Below, piece by piece: positions 7,322-16,059 of a DNA stretch of 16,907 nt (its first letter is position 1; every line of letters starts with the position of its first letter). The stretch lies in contig JAEZQS010000017.1 in the NCBI GenBank assembly GCA_023412995.1, forward strand, positions 1-16,907. The letters are read 5' to 3'. The stretch comes from Pseudomonadota bacterium (GTDB lineage: Bacteria; Pseudomonadota; Gammaproteobacteria; Xanthomonadales; Rhodanobacteraceae). A program made the position numbers and the translations under genes. The notes under the pieces are model-generated. The model had not been told where the DNA came from. It did no database searches and saw nothing but the letters and a program-made list of their open reading frames with translations.

Positions 7322-7477
7322 AGGCGAATGCCACACGGTCCCGCGCTTTCCGGTCCGTCGGCCGGCAGAGTGCGTCCACTTTCCCGTGCTCGCGGCGTGG
7401 ATTGTGCCGCGGATGCCCCGGCAGTCGCCGGACGCAGGCCGGGCAACGGCCAAGGCGCGCTTCGTGGCCCGATCGTG

Positions 7478-7500
7478 CGCCCGATTCCGTTGATCGGGCG
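7478..7500 (+). promoter_or_regulatory. Stem-loop in the putative leader of the delta-60 gene
   Basis: CGCCCGAT (7478-7485) and ATCGGGCG (7493-7500) are perfectly complementary around a 7-nt loop. Three G-U pairs on the outside (7475-7477 with 7501-7503) can extend the stem to 11 pairs. There is no T-run, so it is not an intrinsic terminator. It lies about 100 nt before the leader ORF and may be a stability or regulatory element. Confidence 0.35.
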
Positions 7501-7596
7501 TGTCGCCCGCGTAACCGCCACACGCCCGGACGCGCGTCGCTGCCGCGGCAGGGGCAGCAGGCAACGGGCCGTGGGCACATCGGGGAGGAATTCACC

Positions 7597-7620
7597 ATGA
7601 GCTGGGAGGATGCACGATGA
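7597..7620 (+). CDS. Possible 7-codon leader ORF overlapping the delta-60 start
   Basis: ATG at 7597 opens a frame of seven codons (MSWEDAR) whose TGA shares bases with the next gene's ATG in the arrangement ATGA. It has its own Shine-Dalgarno (GGGGAGGA, about 7582-7589), and the body of the mini-ORF contains the GGGAGGA that serves the ATG at 7617. Ribosomes finishing the mini-ORF would be placed on the main start, the classical set-up for translational coupling. Such a short ORF can arise by chance, so this is a candidate only. Confidence 0.3.
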   Translation: MSWEDAR

Positions 7621-9032
7621 ACCGGTATCGCAGCGCGGCGCTCGCCGCCGCCATGGCAATCAGCGTTCCGGCGGTCCATGCCGCCGACGGCGCAGTGGAC
7701 ACGAGCTTCGGCGACAACGGCGTCGCCCGCGTCGGCCTGACCGACAGCAGCGGCGGATCGGTCGGTTGCCGGCCGCTGATCCAGCCCGACGGCAAAATCC
7801 TGATGTGCGGCACACGGGTCGAGAACGGCACGTCGGGCAGCGACTTCTTCGTGGCGCGCTTCCTGCCCGACGGCACCCTCGACGAGGACTTCAGCTTCGA
7901 CGGCATCGCCACGGTCGACTTCGACGACGGCGACGGCACCGACTTCGCCGCCGGCATCGCCCTGCAGGACGACGGGCGCATCGTCATCGTCGGCACCACC
8001 TCGCAGCCGTCCGTGCCGGCGGATTTCGCCATCGCGCGCCTCACCACCGACGGCCTGCTCGACACCTCCTTCGGCGCGGGCACCGGCAAGACCACCGTGG
8101 CCTTCGACCTCGACGGCGGCACGGGGGCCGATACCGCGACCTCGGTGGCGCTGCAGCCGGACGGCCGCATCGTCGTCGCAGGAAGCGCCACCGTCGACGG
8201 CCGCCTGCAGGTGGCAGCAACCCGGCTGCTGCCCGACGGCTCGCGCGATTCGGCATTCAACGTCAACGGCAAGGTGGCGTTCGGTTTCGCGATGCCCGGT
8301 GGCAGCGCCGAGGACGACGCCGCGAGTGCGGTGGCAATCGATGCGGCCGGTCGCATCGTGCTCGGGGTGCTGGTTGCCTACACCGATGGCGGCGCCGACC
8401 GGCAGCAGGCGTTCGGCGTGGCACGGCTCCGCGCCAATGGCGCGCCCGACCCGGACTTCCACGCCAATGGCCGCACCACGCTCGCCTACGACCCGGGCAA
8501 CGGCATCAGCGAAATCGCCAGCGCCGGCATGATCCTTCAGCAGGACGGCCGCATCGTGCTGATGGGGTATGCCGACAGTTCCGCGTCGGCGGAGGACAAC
8601 TTCGACGCCGCGGTAGTGCGCTTCCTGCCCGACGGCACGCCCGACGCCGGCTTCGGCAGCGGCGGCATCGTGCTGGTCCCATTCGACATGACGGCGAACG
8701 GACTGGACTACCTGGTCGGCGGCGTCGAGCAGTCCGGCGGCCGCCTGCTGCTCGGCGGCACCGCCCTCGGCGATCCGGTGCAGTACGCGACGGCGGTGCG
8801 CCTGCTGCCATCGGGCGCGCTGGATCCGGATTTCGGCCTCTTCGGCAAGGCCATCTACGACTTCGGTCTCACCGTGCCCGATGGCCAGCTCTTCAGCGGC
8901 ATCGCCCTGCAGGGACCGCACGCCATTGCCGGCGGCATCGCCTACGTGCCGCCGGGCGGCGACACCACGCACATCGACACCTACCTGGTGCGCCTTGCGA
9001 TGGACGCGATCTTCGCCGACGGCTTCGACTAG
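7617..9032 (+). CDS. Secreted delta-60 repeat protein A, seven-repeat beta-propeller-like
   Basis: A 471-aa protein with a signal peptide cut after about residue 22 (SVPAVHA/ADG). The mature part is built of about 60-residue units: LQPDGRIVVAG, a variable turn, DFAIARLTTDGLLDTSFG, then a short strand ending in FD. Seven DG(R/K)I-type blocks start near residues 56, 117, 179, 241, 308, 371 and 431. The N-terminus begins in the DxSFG half of a unit, and the C-terminus ends in the same phase with VRLAMDAIFADGFD, as in a circularly closed propeller. Cysteines 51 and 64 flank the first block and could form a disulfide. Delta-60 repeat proteins (TIGR02608 type) are exported and of unknown function. 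Start 7617 is preceded by GGGAGGA with a 6-nt gap. Confidence 0.88.
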   Translation: MNRYRSAALAAAMAISVPAVHAADGAVDTSFGDNGVARVGLTDSSGGSVGCRPLIQPDGKILMCGTRVENGTSGSDFFVARFLPDGTLDEDFSFDGIATVDFDDGDGTDFAAGIALQDDGRIVIVGTTSQPSVPADFAIARLTTDGLLDTSFGAGTGKTTVAFDLDGGTGADTATSVALQPDGRIVVAGSATVDGRLQVAATRLLPDGSRDSAFNVNGKVAFGFAMPGGSAEDDAASAVAIDAAGRIVLGVLVAYTDGGADRQQAFGVARLRANGAPDPDFHANGRTTLAYDPGNGISEIASAGMILQQDGRIVLMGYADSSASAEDNFDAAVVRFLPDGTPDAGFGSGGIVLVPFDMTANGLDYLVGGVEQSGGRLLLGGTALGDPVQYATAVRLLPSGALDPDFGLFGKAIYDFGLTVPDGQLFSGIALQGPHAIAGGIAYVPPGGDTTHIDTYLVRLAMDAIFADGFD

Positions 9033-9136
9033 TACGGCGCGCAGCGGCCCGGGGGCGCCGCATCCGGCGACGGCGGCTGGCCCCCTGCGGTGCCAGCCTC
9101 CGTTGCTTCCGCCTGTACCCTTGAGGAGACTCCGCC

Positions 9137-10510
9137 ATGCGCCCAGTCCCGTTCGTCCCGGCCGCCTTCCTGACGGGCTTCCTGCTCGCCACGCCGGCCA
9201 TCGCCCGCGATGGCGATCTCGATGCCACCTTCGGGTCGGGTGGAGTATCGGTGATCGACTTTGGAACCACGGCCACCGCGTTCGGCCTGGCCATCGGCGC
9301 CGATGGCCGCGTGGTGCTGTCCGGCACCGCCGAGGGCGGCGCCACTGGCACCGACCTGGCAGTGGCCGTGCTGTCCCGTGACGGGCAGCCGGACACCTCC
9401 TTCAGCTTCGACGGCATGACCACGGTGGCAGTGGGTCCCGGCTCGATCCCTGATTTCCATGTCAACGCGATCGTCCAGGCCGACGGGCGCATCGTCAGCG
9501 CCGGCGGGGGACCCGACAGCACGGTGCCCGGTGACGACGGCGACATGCAGGTGGTGCGGCTGCTTCCGGACGGCTCCCTCGATCCGACGTTCAATGGCGA
9601 TGGCAAGGCCTATATCGCCTTCGACCTCGGAGATGGCAACGGCGATCGCGCGCTGGATCTGGTGGAACTGCCCGGCGGCAAGCTCATCGTGGTGGGGACC
9701 GCCGCGGTGGCCGGGCAAGGCTCGGATTTCGCGGTACTCAAGCTCAATGCGGACGGCAGCCGCGACACCACGTTCGACGGCGATGGCCGCGTGACGTTCC
9801 ATTTCGACCTCGATCCGGCCAACCGCGAAGACGTCGCCGGCAGCGTGGCACTGGATGGCGCCGGCAACATCGTGGTGGGCGGGATCGCCGAGTCGGGGCC
9901 GAACAGCTACGATTTCGCCATCGCGCGACTCACCCCAGCCGGCGTGCTCGACCCGAACTTCGGCGGCGACGGCCGGGTTACCGTGGCGTTCGACCTCGGC
10001 GGCAATCTCGACGACCAGATGCTCGAACTGGCGGTGGCGCCGGACGGCGCGATCTACGCCGGCGGAATGATCGCCAGCGGCGACACCGATTTCGGCATCG
10101 TCAAGCTGCAGCCCGACGGCTCGCCCGATCTCGCCTGGGGCAATGCCGGCCGGGCCAGCGTGGCATTCGACCTCGGCGGTCCGCAGGACATCGCGTACGG
10201 GCTCGTCGTCCAGCCCGACGGCAAGGTGGTACTGACCGGCCTGGCGCAGCCCTCGGCGAGCGCGTCCGACATCGCGCTCGCGCGCCTGGATGCCGGAGGA
10301 ATGCTCGACCCGACCTTCGGCTTCGCCGGCAAGCGCACCTACGACCTCAACCTCGCGGGCGAATCCTTCGACGCTGCCGTGCGCGCCCGCCTGCAGGACG
10401 GTCACCTCGTCATCGGCGGCGTGGCAACCACCGCACCCGGCGTCACGAGCTTCATTGCCGCCCGCGTGGTGATCGACACCCTGCATTCCGACGGCTTCGA
10501 CGGCCAGTAG
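9137..10510 (+). CDS. Secreted delta-60 repeat protein B, seven-repeat beta-propeller-like
   Basis: A 457-aa protein with a signal peptide ending TPAIA/RDG near residue 23 and the same repeat plan as its neighbours. Its seven blocks lie near residues 56, 116, 180, 241, 302, 360 and 420, with DPTFNGDGKAYIAFDLG and DPNFGGDGRVTVAFDLGG as clear unit ends. The mature protein begins in phase (DLDATFGSGG) and ends ARVVIDTLHSDGFDGQ, two residues longer than the GFD/GFE ends of A and C. It contains no cysteine, unlike A and C. GAGGAG (9123-9128) precedes the ATG by 8 nt. The 104-bp gap after protein A contains no obvious terminator, so the two could share a transcript. Function unknown; probably an outer-membrane-associated or extracellular protein. 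Confidence 0.88.
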   Translation: MRPVPFVPAAFLTGFLLATPAIARDGDLDATFGSGGVSVIDFGTTATAFGLAIGADGRVVLSGTAEGGATGTDLAVAVLSRDGQPDTSFSFDGMTTVAVGPGSIPDFHVNAIVQADGRIVSAGGGPDSTVPGDDGDMQVVRLLPDGSLDPTFNGDGKAYIAFDLGDGNGDRALDLVELPGGKLIVVGTAAVAGQGSDFAVLKLNADGSRDTTFDGDGRVTFHFDLDPANREDVAGSVALDGAGNIVVGGIAESGPNSYDFAIARLTPAGVLDPNFGGDGRVTVAFDLGGNLDDQMLELAVAPDGAIYAGGMIASGDTDFGIVKLQPDGSPDLAWGNAGRASVAFDLGGPQDIAYGLVVQPDGKVVLTGLAQPSASASDIALARLDAGGMLDPTFGFAGKRTYDLNLAGESFDAAVRARLQDGHLVIGGVATTAPGVTSFIAARVVIDTLHSDGFDGQ

Positions 10511-10576
10511 CCGCACGCCTCCCTTCGCGGGGGTATCCCATCCCCTTCGACGCCAGCGCGCAAACCTGCGAATATC

Positions 10577-10599
10577 GGGCGCGGCGCGCCCGGCGCGCC
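10577..10599. repeat. Overlapping GC palindromes upstream of the permease
   Basis: GGGCGCG-G-CGCGCCC (10577-10591) is a near-continuous palindrome, and GGCGCGCC occurs twice (10583-10590 and 10592-10599). It lies in the 132-bp gap between delta-60 protein B and the permease. As RNA it would form a very stable short hairpin and might end or pause the upstream transcript, though no T-run follows. In DNA of this base composition such palindromes are also common by chance. Confidence 0.35.
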
Positions 10600-10642
10600 G
10601 TCCATCCAGCACCGCGCCGACGGGTCCAGGGGAAAGCCGCCT

Positions 10643-12250
10643 ATGTCCGAACAGCCATCCATCCGGCGTGACGTCGGCCCGTGGGCGCTGATGCTCACGG
10701 GCCTGGGTTCCATCATCGGCTCCGGCTGGCTGTTCGGCGCATGGCGCGCGGCGGGTCTCGCCGGGCCCGGCGCCGTGTGGGCGTGGGTGATTGGTGCCGC
10801 GATCATCATGACGATCGCGCTGACCTATGCCGAGCTGGGCGCGATGTTCCCCGAATCCGGCGGCATGGTGCGCTACGGCCACTACTCGCACGGATCGCTG
10901 GTCGGCTTCATCGCCGCGTGGGCCAACTGGATCGCCATCGTCTCGGTGATTCCGGTCGAGGCGGAAGCGTCGGTGCAGTACATGGCGTCCTGGCCATGGG
11001 AATGGGCGCAGGACCTCTACATGCACCTGCCCGATGGCGCCGGCGAGCTGACGCCGCCGGGTCTCGCGATCGCCGCCGTCCTGGTGGTCGTCTATTTCCT
11101 CATCAACTACTGGAGCGTGAAGGTCTTCGCGCACTCCAACACGCTGATCACGCTGTTCAAGCTGGTGGTGCCGGCGGCGACCGGCATCGCACTGATCGCG
11201 AGCGGCTTCCATACCGGCAACTTCCAGGTCGGCATCCACGGCGATGCGCATGCGATGGATTACGCCGCCGTGCTCACCGCCGTCGCCACCGCCGGCATCG
11301 TCTTCAGCTTCAACGGTTTCCAGAGCCCCGTGAACCTCGCCGGCGAAGCACGCAACCCGGGCAAGGCGATCCCGTTCGCGGTGCTCGGTTCGATCGTGCT
11401 GGCAACCATCGTGTACGTGATCCTGCAGGTCGCCTACATCGGCTCGGTGCCGCCGGACATGCTGGCCGCCGTCGGCTGGCACGGCATCGACTTCCGTTCG
11501 CCGTTCGCGGAACTCGCGATCATCGTCAACCTGCACTGGCTGGCGATGCTGCTCTACATCGATGCCTTCGTCAGCCCGAGCGGCACCGGCATCACCTACA
11601 CCGCGACCACCGCGCGCATGATCTACGGCATGGAGCGCAACGGCACGTTGCCGAAGGTGCTGGGGCGGCTGCATCCGCTGTACGGCGTGCCGCGCCCCGC
11701 CATGTGGTTCAACCTCGCCGTGTCCTTCGTGTTCCTGTTCTGCTTCCGCGGCTGGGGCACGCTCGCCGCGGTGATCTCGGTCGCCACCATCATTTCCTAC
11801 CTGACGGGACCGGTCAGCGTGGTGACGCTGCGCCGCACCGCGCCGGAACTGCACCGGCCCTTCCGCCTGCCCGCGCTGCCGCTCCTTGCCGGCATCGGCT
11901 TCGTGATGGCGACGGAGCTTCTCTACTGGGCCAAGTGGCCGCTGACCGGGGAAATCATCCTGCTGATGGTGGTCGCGCTGCCGGTCTACTTCTATTACCA
12001 GGCACGCAACGGCTGGGACGATTTCGGGCGCCAGCTGCGCGGCGCGCTGTGGCTGATCGCCTACCTGCCGACCATCGCTTTGATCTCGTGGGCCGGCAGC
12101 GCGCGCTTCGGCGGTCGCGACTACCTCACCTGGGGCTGGGACCTGGTGGTGGTCGCGGTCATGGGCATCGTGTTCTATCTCTGGGGCTCGCGCTCGGGTT
12201 GGCGCACGGCATCGATCGAGGCCGCGCGCGCCGACCTGTGGACGCCGTAG
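10643..12250 (+). CDS. APC-superfamily amino acid permease, aspartate/proton symporter (YveA/AspP)-like
   Basis: A 535-aa protein rich in hydrophobic helices (at least 12). The first helix carries GSGWLFG (26-32) with tryptophan instead of the usual isoleucine of the APC substrate-backbone motif, as in the YveA aspartate:proton symporter group. Other matching hallmarks are YAELGAMFPESGGMVRYGHY, FLINYWSVKVFA, the helix-6 region FNGFQSPVNLAGEARNPGKA (223-242), SPSGTGITYTATTARMIYG and RNGTLPKVLG. The substrate is inferred as an acidic amino acid, from memory of the family only. AGGGGAAA (10628-10635) precedes the ATG at 10643. It sits between two delta-60 genes with gaps of 132 and 128 bp and has no obvious functional link to them. 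The 128-bp gap after it (12251-12378) holds a weak GGCAT/ATGCC inverted repeat at 12288-12304 and nothing else clear. Confidence 0.88.
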   Translation: MSEQPSIRRDVGPWALMLTGLGSIIGSGWLFGAWRAAGLAGPGAVWAWVIGAAIIMTIALTYAELGAMFPESGGMVRYGHYSHGSLVGFIAAWANWIAIVSVIPVEAEASVQYMASWPWEWAQDLYMHLPDGAGELTPPGLAIAAVLVVVYFLINYWSVKVFAHSNTLITLFKLVVPAATGIALIASGFHTGNFQVGIHGDAHAMDYAAVLTAVATAGIVFSFNGFQSPVNLAGEARNPGKAIPFAVLGSIVLATIVYVILQVAYIGSVPPDMLAAVGWHGIDFRSPFAELAIIVNLHWLAMLLYIDAFVSPSGTGITYTATTARMIYGMERNGTLPKVLGRLHPLYGVPRPAMWFNLAVSFVFLFCFRGWGTLAAVISVATIISYLTGPVSVVTLRRTAPELHRPFRLPALPLLAGIGFVMATELLYWAKWPLTGEIILLMVVALPVYFYYQARNGWDDFGRQLRGALWLIAYLPTIALISWAGSARFGGRDYLTWGWDLVVVAVMGIVFYLWGSRSGWRTASIEAARADLWTP

Positions 12251-12378
12251 CGCCTGGGGATCGCGATTGCATGGCGGTCCGATCCATGGCATATCCGGAA
12301 TGCCCGCCGGCATCGCTGCAACGACATACGGGCGCGTCAAGGGGGAATGGCCGCAGGACTGGCCGGGGAGGAACGTCC

Positions 12379-13785
12379 ATGCGCAGCGCGCGCGCACCAC
12401 TCGCGACCCTGCTCCTGCTGTCGGCGCTGTCCGGCCGCGTCGCTGCAACCGACGCCATACTCGATCCCGGCTTCGGCGTCGGCGGCGTCGGGCTGGTCGG
12501 CGTGATGGACGCCGTTTCCGCTCCGCCCCTCGGCTTCGCCCTCCAGCCGGACGGCGAGCTCGTGGTGTGCGGCGCCCGTCCCGATGCGCCGTTCACGCCG
12601 ACCTTCCTGGTGGCGAGGTTCGGTGTCGATGGGGTGCTCGACACCGGGTTCGGCAGCCAGGGCCGTGCGGACATCCCGCTGGGCACGGCCGCTGCGCGTT
12701 GCCACGGAGTAGCCGTCATGGCCGACGGCCGCATCGTCGTTGCCGGTGAGGCGTCGGGCGCCCAGTCCACTCCCGGGTTCGGCGTGGCGAGGCTCACCGC
12801 GCAGGGAATCCTGGACCCCACCTTCGGCAACGGCAGCGGGATCGTCGTGCACCCTTTCGACGCGATGCCCGCGTCGCAGGCGCTCGGCGTGGTGGTGCGT
12901 CCGGACGGGCGCATCGTGGTCGCGGGCACGGCCTACCGCAGCGCCGACATCAGCGAGATGGCTCTGCTCCAGCTGGGCGCGGACGGCGTGCCTGACGAAG
13001 GATTCGGAACCGCCGGCGAAGTCCTCGCCGATTTCAGATCCGCCGGCTGGCGCGCCTCCGGCGCCCTGTCGGTAGCCCTGGACGCCAGCGGCCGCCTGGT
13101 CGTTGCCGGATCGGCCAAGTCCATATCCGGCAATACCGATTTCGCGGCCATACGGGTGCTGGCGGATGGCCAGCTCGATCCGGCGTTCGGCGCAGCCGGG
13201 TACGCCGCGGCAGGGTTCGAGGGCACGGGCGGTCAAACCCTCGACGCCGCCACATCGGTGGTGATCCAGCGCGATGGCAAGCTGGTGCTTGGCGGCATCG
13301 TCGATCGCGGCAGTGCCCTTCCCAACGGCAGCGGGATCGACATGGGCGTGGCCCGGTTCGACGCCGGGGGCGCCCTCGACGCGACGTTCGGGAACGGCGG
13401 CAGGACCACCATCGCGCTGGATCTGGTCGAGACCGATGGCGGCGACCCTGTGGGGGCGGACAACCTCACCGCCCTGGTCGAGGATGCCGCCGGCCGCCTG
13501 GTCCTGGCGGGCGGCAGCCAGGCACGCGGCGGGGTATCCACGATGGTGGCGACGGCCGTCCGCCTGCAGGGCGACGGCACGCGCGACGCCGGTTTCGGCA
13601 CCGACGGGGTGCAGACCTGGGAGCTGGGACTGGACGAGGTTGGCGCGCAGTTCTTCACCGGCGTGGCACTGCAGGGCGGCCGCCTGGTGTTCGGCGGCAT
13701 CGCCCGCCGCGGCGCGTCGGGCGAGAAGGACCTGTTCGTCGCGCGCCTGTTCCGGGACACGATCTTCGCCGCGGGGTTCGAATGA
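12379..13785 (+). CDS. Secreted delta-60 repeat protein C, seven-repeat beta-propeller-like
   Basis: A 468-aa protein with a signal peptide cut near residue 23 (SGRVAA/TDA). Seven repeat blocks start near residues 56, 115, 175, 235, 297, 369 and 431 (LQPDGELVVCG, MADGRIVVAG, RPDGRIVVAG and so on). Unit ends include DPTFGNGSG and DATFGNGGRTTIALDL. The mature chain begins in phase (AILDPGFGVGG) and ends FVARLFRDTIFAAGFE, the GFE variant of the terminus seen in A. C65 sits in block 1 in the same place as C64 of protein A, and a second cysteine, C108, could pair with it. The frame is open far upstream through the permease in another reading frame, but GGGGAGGA (12365-12372) just before ATG 12379 and the signal peptide fix the start. 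Function unknown. Confidence 0.87.
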   Translation: MRSARAPLATLLLLSALSGRVAATDAILDPGFGVGGVGLVGVMDAVSAPPLGFALQPDGELVVCGARPDAPFTPTFLVARFGVDGVLDTGFGSQGRADIPLGTAAARCHGVAVMADGRIVVAGEASGAQSTPGFGVARLTAQGILDPTFGNGSGIVVHPFDAMPASQALGVVVRPDGRIVVAGTAYRSADISEMALLQLGADGVPDEGFGTAGEVLADFRSAGWRASGALSVALDASGRLVVAGSAKSISGNTDFAAIRVLADGQLDPAFGAAGYAAAGFEGTGGQTLDAATSVVIQRDGKLVLGGIVDRGSALPNGSGIDMGVARFDAGGALDATFGNGGRTTIALDLVETDGGDPVGADNLTALVEDAAGRLVLAGGSQARGGVSTMVATAVRLQGDGTRDAGFGTDGVQTWELGLDEVGAQFFTGVALQGGRLVFGGIARRGASGEKDLFVARLFRDTIFAAGFE

Positions 13786-13905
13786 GCAGGCGCATGCCAC
13801 CTCGGCCACCCGCAGCACCGCCTGCCGCCGTACCGCGCCGGCGCGCGCCATCGGGCGTCCTCTGCAAGCGCGACGTGGTCCATTGCTCCTGAGGAGAAAG
13901 CGCCG

Positions 13906-14292
13906 ATGACCGACTTCAACGCCGCCCACAACCGCATCGTCTGGTGCGACATCCCGGTCGGTGACCTGCCACGCGCCTGCGCTTTCTATCGTGCGGTGCT
14001 GGGCATCACGGTGGATACGATGGAATTCAATGGCACCCGCTTCGCACTGCTCGAACACGACCAGGGCAACGGGGGCTGCCTGGTGCCACGGGAAGGCTAC
14101 GCCGGCTGCGCCGACGGACCGCTGGTCTATCTCAACGCGGAAGGGCGCCTGCGCGCCGCCGTCGATGCCGTCAGTGGCGCAGGCGGCCGCGTGGTCGAAG
14201 ACGTGCACCCGATCGGACCGCACGGTTTCCGCGCCATCGTCCTCGACAGCGAAGGCAATCGCGTGGCCCTGCATTCCGCCACGGCGGGCTGA
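13906..14292 (+). CDS. VOC-family (glyoxalase/bleomycin-resistance fold) protein
   Basis: A 128-aa single-domain protein. It has the two beta-alpha-beta-beta-beta halves of the vicinal oxygen chelate fold: NRIVWCDIPVGDLPRACAFY with RAVLGI (9-34) opens the first, and GFRAIVLDSEGNRVALHS (107-124) closes the second. The pattern 'D.DLxRACxFYxxVLG ... DSEGNRVALH' is typical of the VOC_YcgB/PhnB-like groups annotated only as VOC family protein. The metal-binding residues are not clear, so a specific enzyme activity cannot be assigned. GAGGAGAAA lies a few bases before the ATG. It follows protein C by 120 bp and converges on the glutaredoxin-like gene with a 44-bp gap. Confidence 0.88.
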   Translation: MTDFNAAHNRIVWCDIPVGDLPRACAFYRAVLGITVDTMEFNGTRFALLEHDQGNGGCLVPREGYAGCADGPLVYLNAEGRLRAAVDAVSGAGGRVVEDVHPIGPHGFRAIVLDSEGNRVALHSATAG

Positions 14293-14336
14293 TGCAGGAC
14301 GAGCGGCGACGCGCGCTGCCGCGTTGCCCGCGCCGC

Positions 14337-14561
14337 TCAGCCGAGCCAGCGGCGCACGCTTTCCGGATCGAACGGCCAACCCAGCTCGCGCCCTGAATCC
14401 TCCTCGCGCAACACCGGCACGCGCGTCCCATAGCGTGCCTCCAGCGCCGCGTCGCCATCGATCCAGGCGCTTTCGAACTCGGGCACGCGGGCAGCGGCCA
14501 GCACCGCCAGGGCGTGATCGCACAACGGGCAGTCATCGCGCTGGAACAGGATCAGGCGCAT
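14337..14561 (-). CDS. Small glutaredoxin-like protein (DUF836/glutaredoxin 2 type)
   Basis: A 74-aa protein on the minus strand: a beta strand (LILFQRD), then CPLC with C11 and C14 at the start of helix 1, and a cis-proline segment TRVPVLRE, ending in the short helix PESVRRWLG. The size and the CPxC-plus-TRVPVL pattern fit the small glutaredoxin-like family, common as short conserved genes in gammaproteobacteria. It is probably a cytoplasmic thiol-disulfide protein; its partner is unknown. It is convergent with the VOC gene and divergent from sdaA, with 115 bp between the two starts. No strong Shine-Dalgarno precedes it; TACGCT on the minus strand (14600-14595) is a possible -10. Confidence 0.88.
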   Translation of the reverse strand: MRLILFQRDDCPLCDHALAVLAAARVPEFESAWIDGDAALEARYGTRVPVLREEDSGRELGWPFDPESVRRWLG

Positions 14562-14644
14562 GCGAGGGTGGGTCCGTCACCGCGGGATCGGCACAGCGTA
14601 CCGGAGGACGCACCCCGCCGGTCCGGAACGGGCGTGCGAGCCGA

Positions 14645-14650
14645 TACACT
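14645..14650 (+). promoter_or_regulatory. Candidate -10 element (TACACT) of sdaA
   Basis: TACACT lies 26 nt before the ATG at 14677, giving a predicted start of transcription near 14657 and a leader of about 20 nt without a Shine-Dalgarno. No good -35 hexamer is visible at 16-18 nt. The position in the divergent gap supports it, but the evidence is thin. Confidence 0.35.
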
Positions 14651-14676
14651 AGCGTCTTTCCGCGCGCGTTACCGCC

Positions 14677-16059
<1,383 letters not shown>

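Larger units (their letters stand above)
7224..7616. other. 393-bp non-coding region before the delta-60 cluster
   Basis: No convincing gene lies here; the open frames across it are arginine- and proline-rich and have no recognisable domain. In order it holds a nested inverted repeat (7253-7299), a perfect CRP/Clp-type palindrome (7306-7321), a hairpin with an 8-bp perfect stem (7478-7500) and a possible 7-codon leader ORF (7597-7620). The region reads as a promoter plus a long structured leader for the delta-60 gene at 7617. No clear -35/-10 pair was seen. Confidence 0.6.
7971..12918 (+). repeat. Recurring 15-mer GACGG(C/G)CGCATCGT(C/G) shared by the delta-60 genes
   Basis: The same 15-base string, varying at two positions, begins at 7971, 8160, 8544, 9482, 12724 and 12904, each time encoding the DGRIV core of a delta-60 unit. 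Three copies are in gene A, one in B and two in C. Because the same codons recur, these are islands of DNA identity between otherwise diverged units and genes. They could support recombination or gene conversion among the three genes. Selection on the protein motif together with strong codon bias is the simpler explanation. Confidence 0.6.

Noticed and set aside
9033..9136. Possible terminator between delta-60 proteins A and B
   Set aside because: Only weak G-run/C-run pairing with a long loop and no T-run was found.
12288..12304. GGCAT-N7-ATGCC inverted repeat upstream of delta-60 protein C as a regulator site
   Set aside because: Five-base arms are too short to stand out, and no second copy was seen near proteins A or B.
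10681..12378. N-terminal extension of delta-60 protein C by 566 codons through the permease in another frame
   Set aside because: The extension is a shifted frame of the permease; the signal peptide and Shine-Dalgarno at 12365-12372 mark the true start at 12379.
9029..12448. Open frame of 1139 codons on the minus strand across the delta-60 and permease genes
   Set aside because: It is exactly antisense to genes with signal peptides and clear family motifs. Its translation is rich in H, R, G and A with no domain, as expected from GC-biased codon positions.
7617..13785. Delta-60 repeats as RTX calcium-binding toxins or as a CRISPR-like DNA repeat
   Set aside because: The repeats lack the GGxGxD nonapeptide of RTX proteins, and at the DNA level they are diverged coding units without spacer structure.
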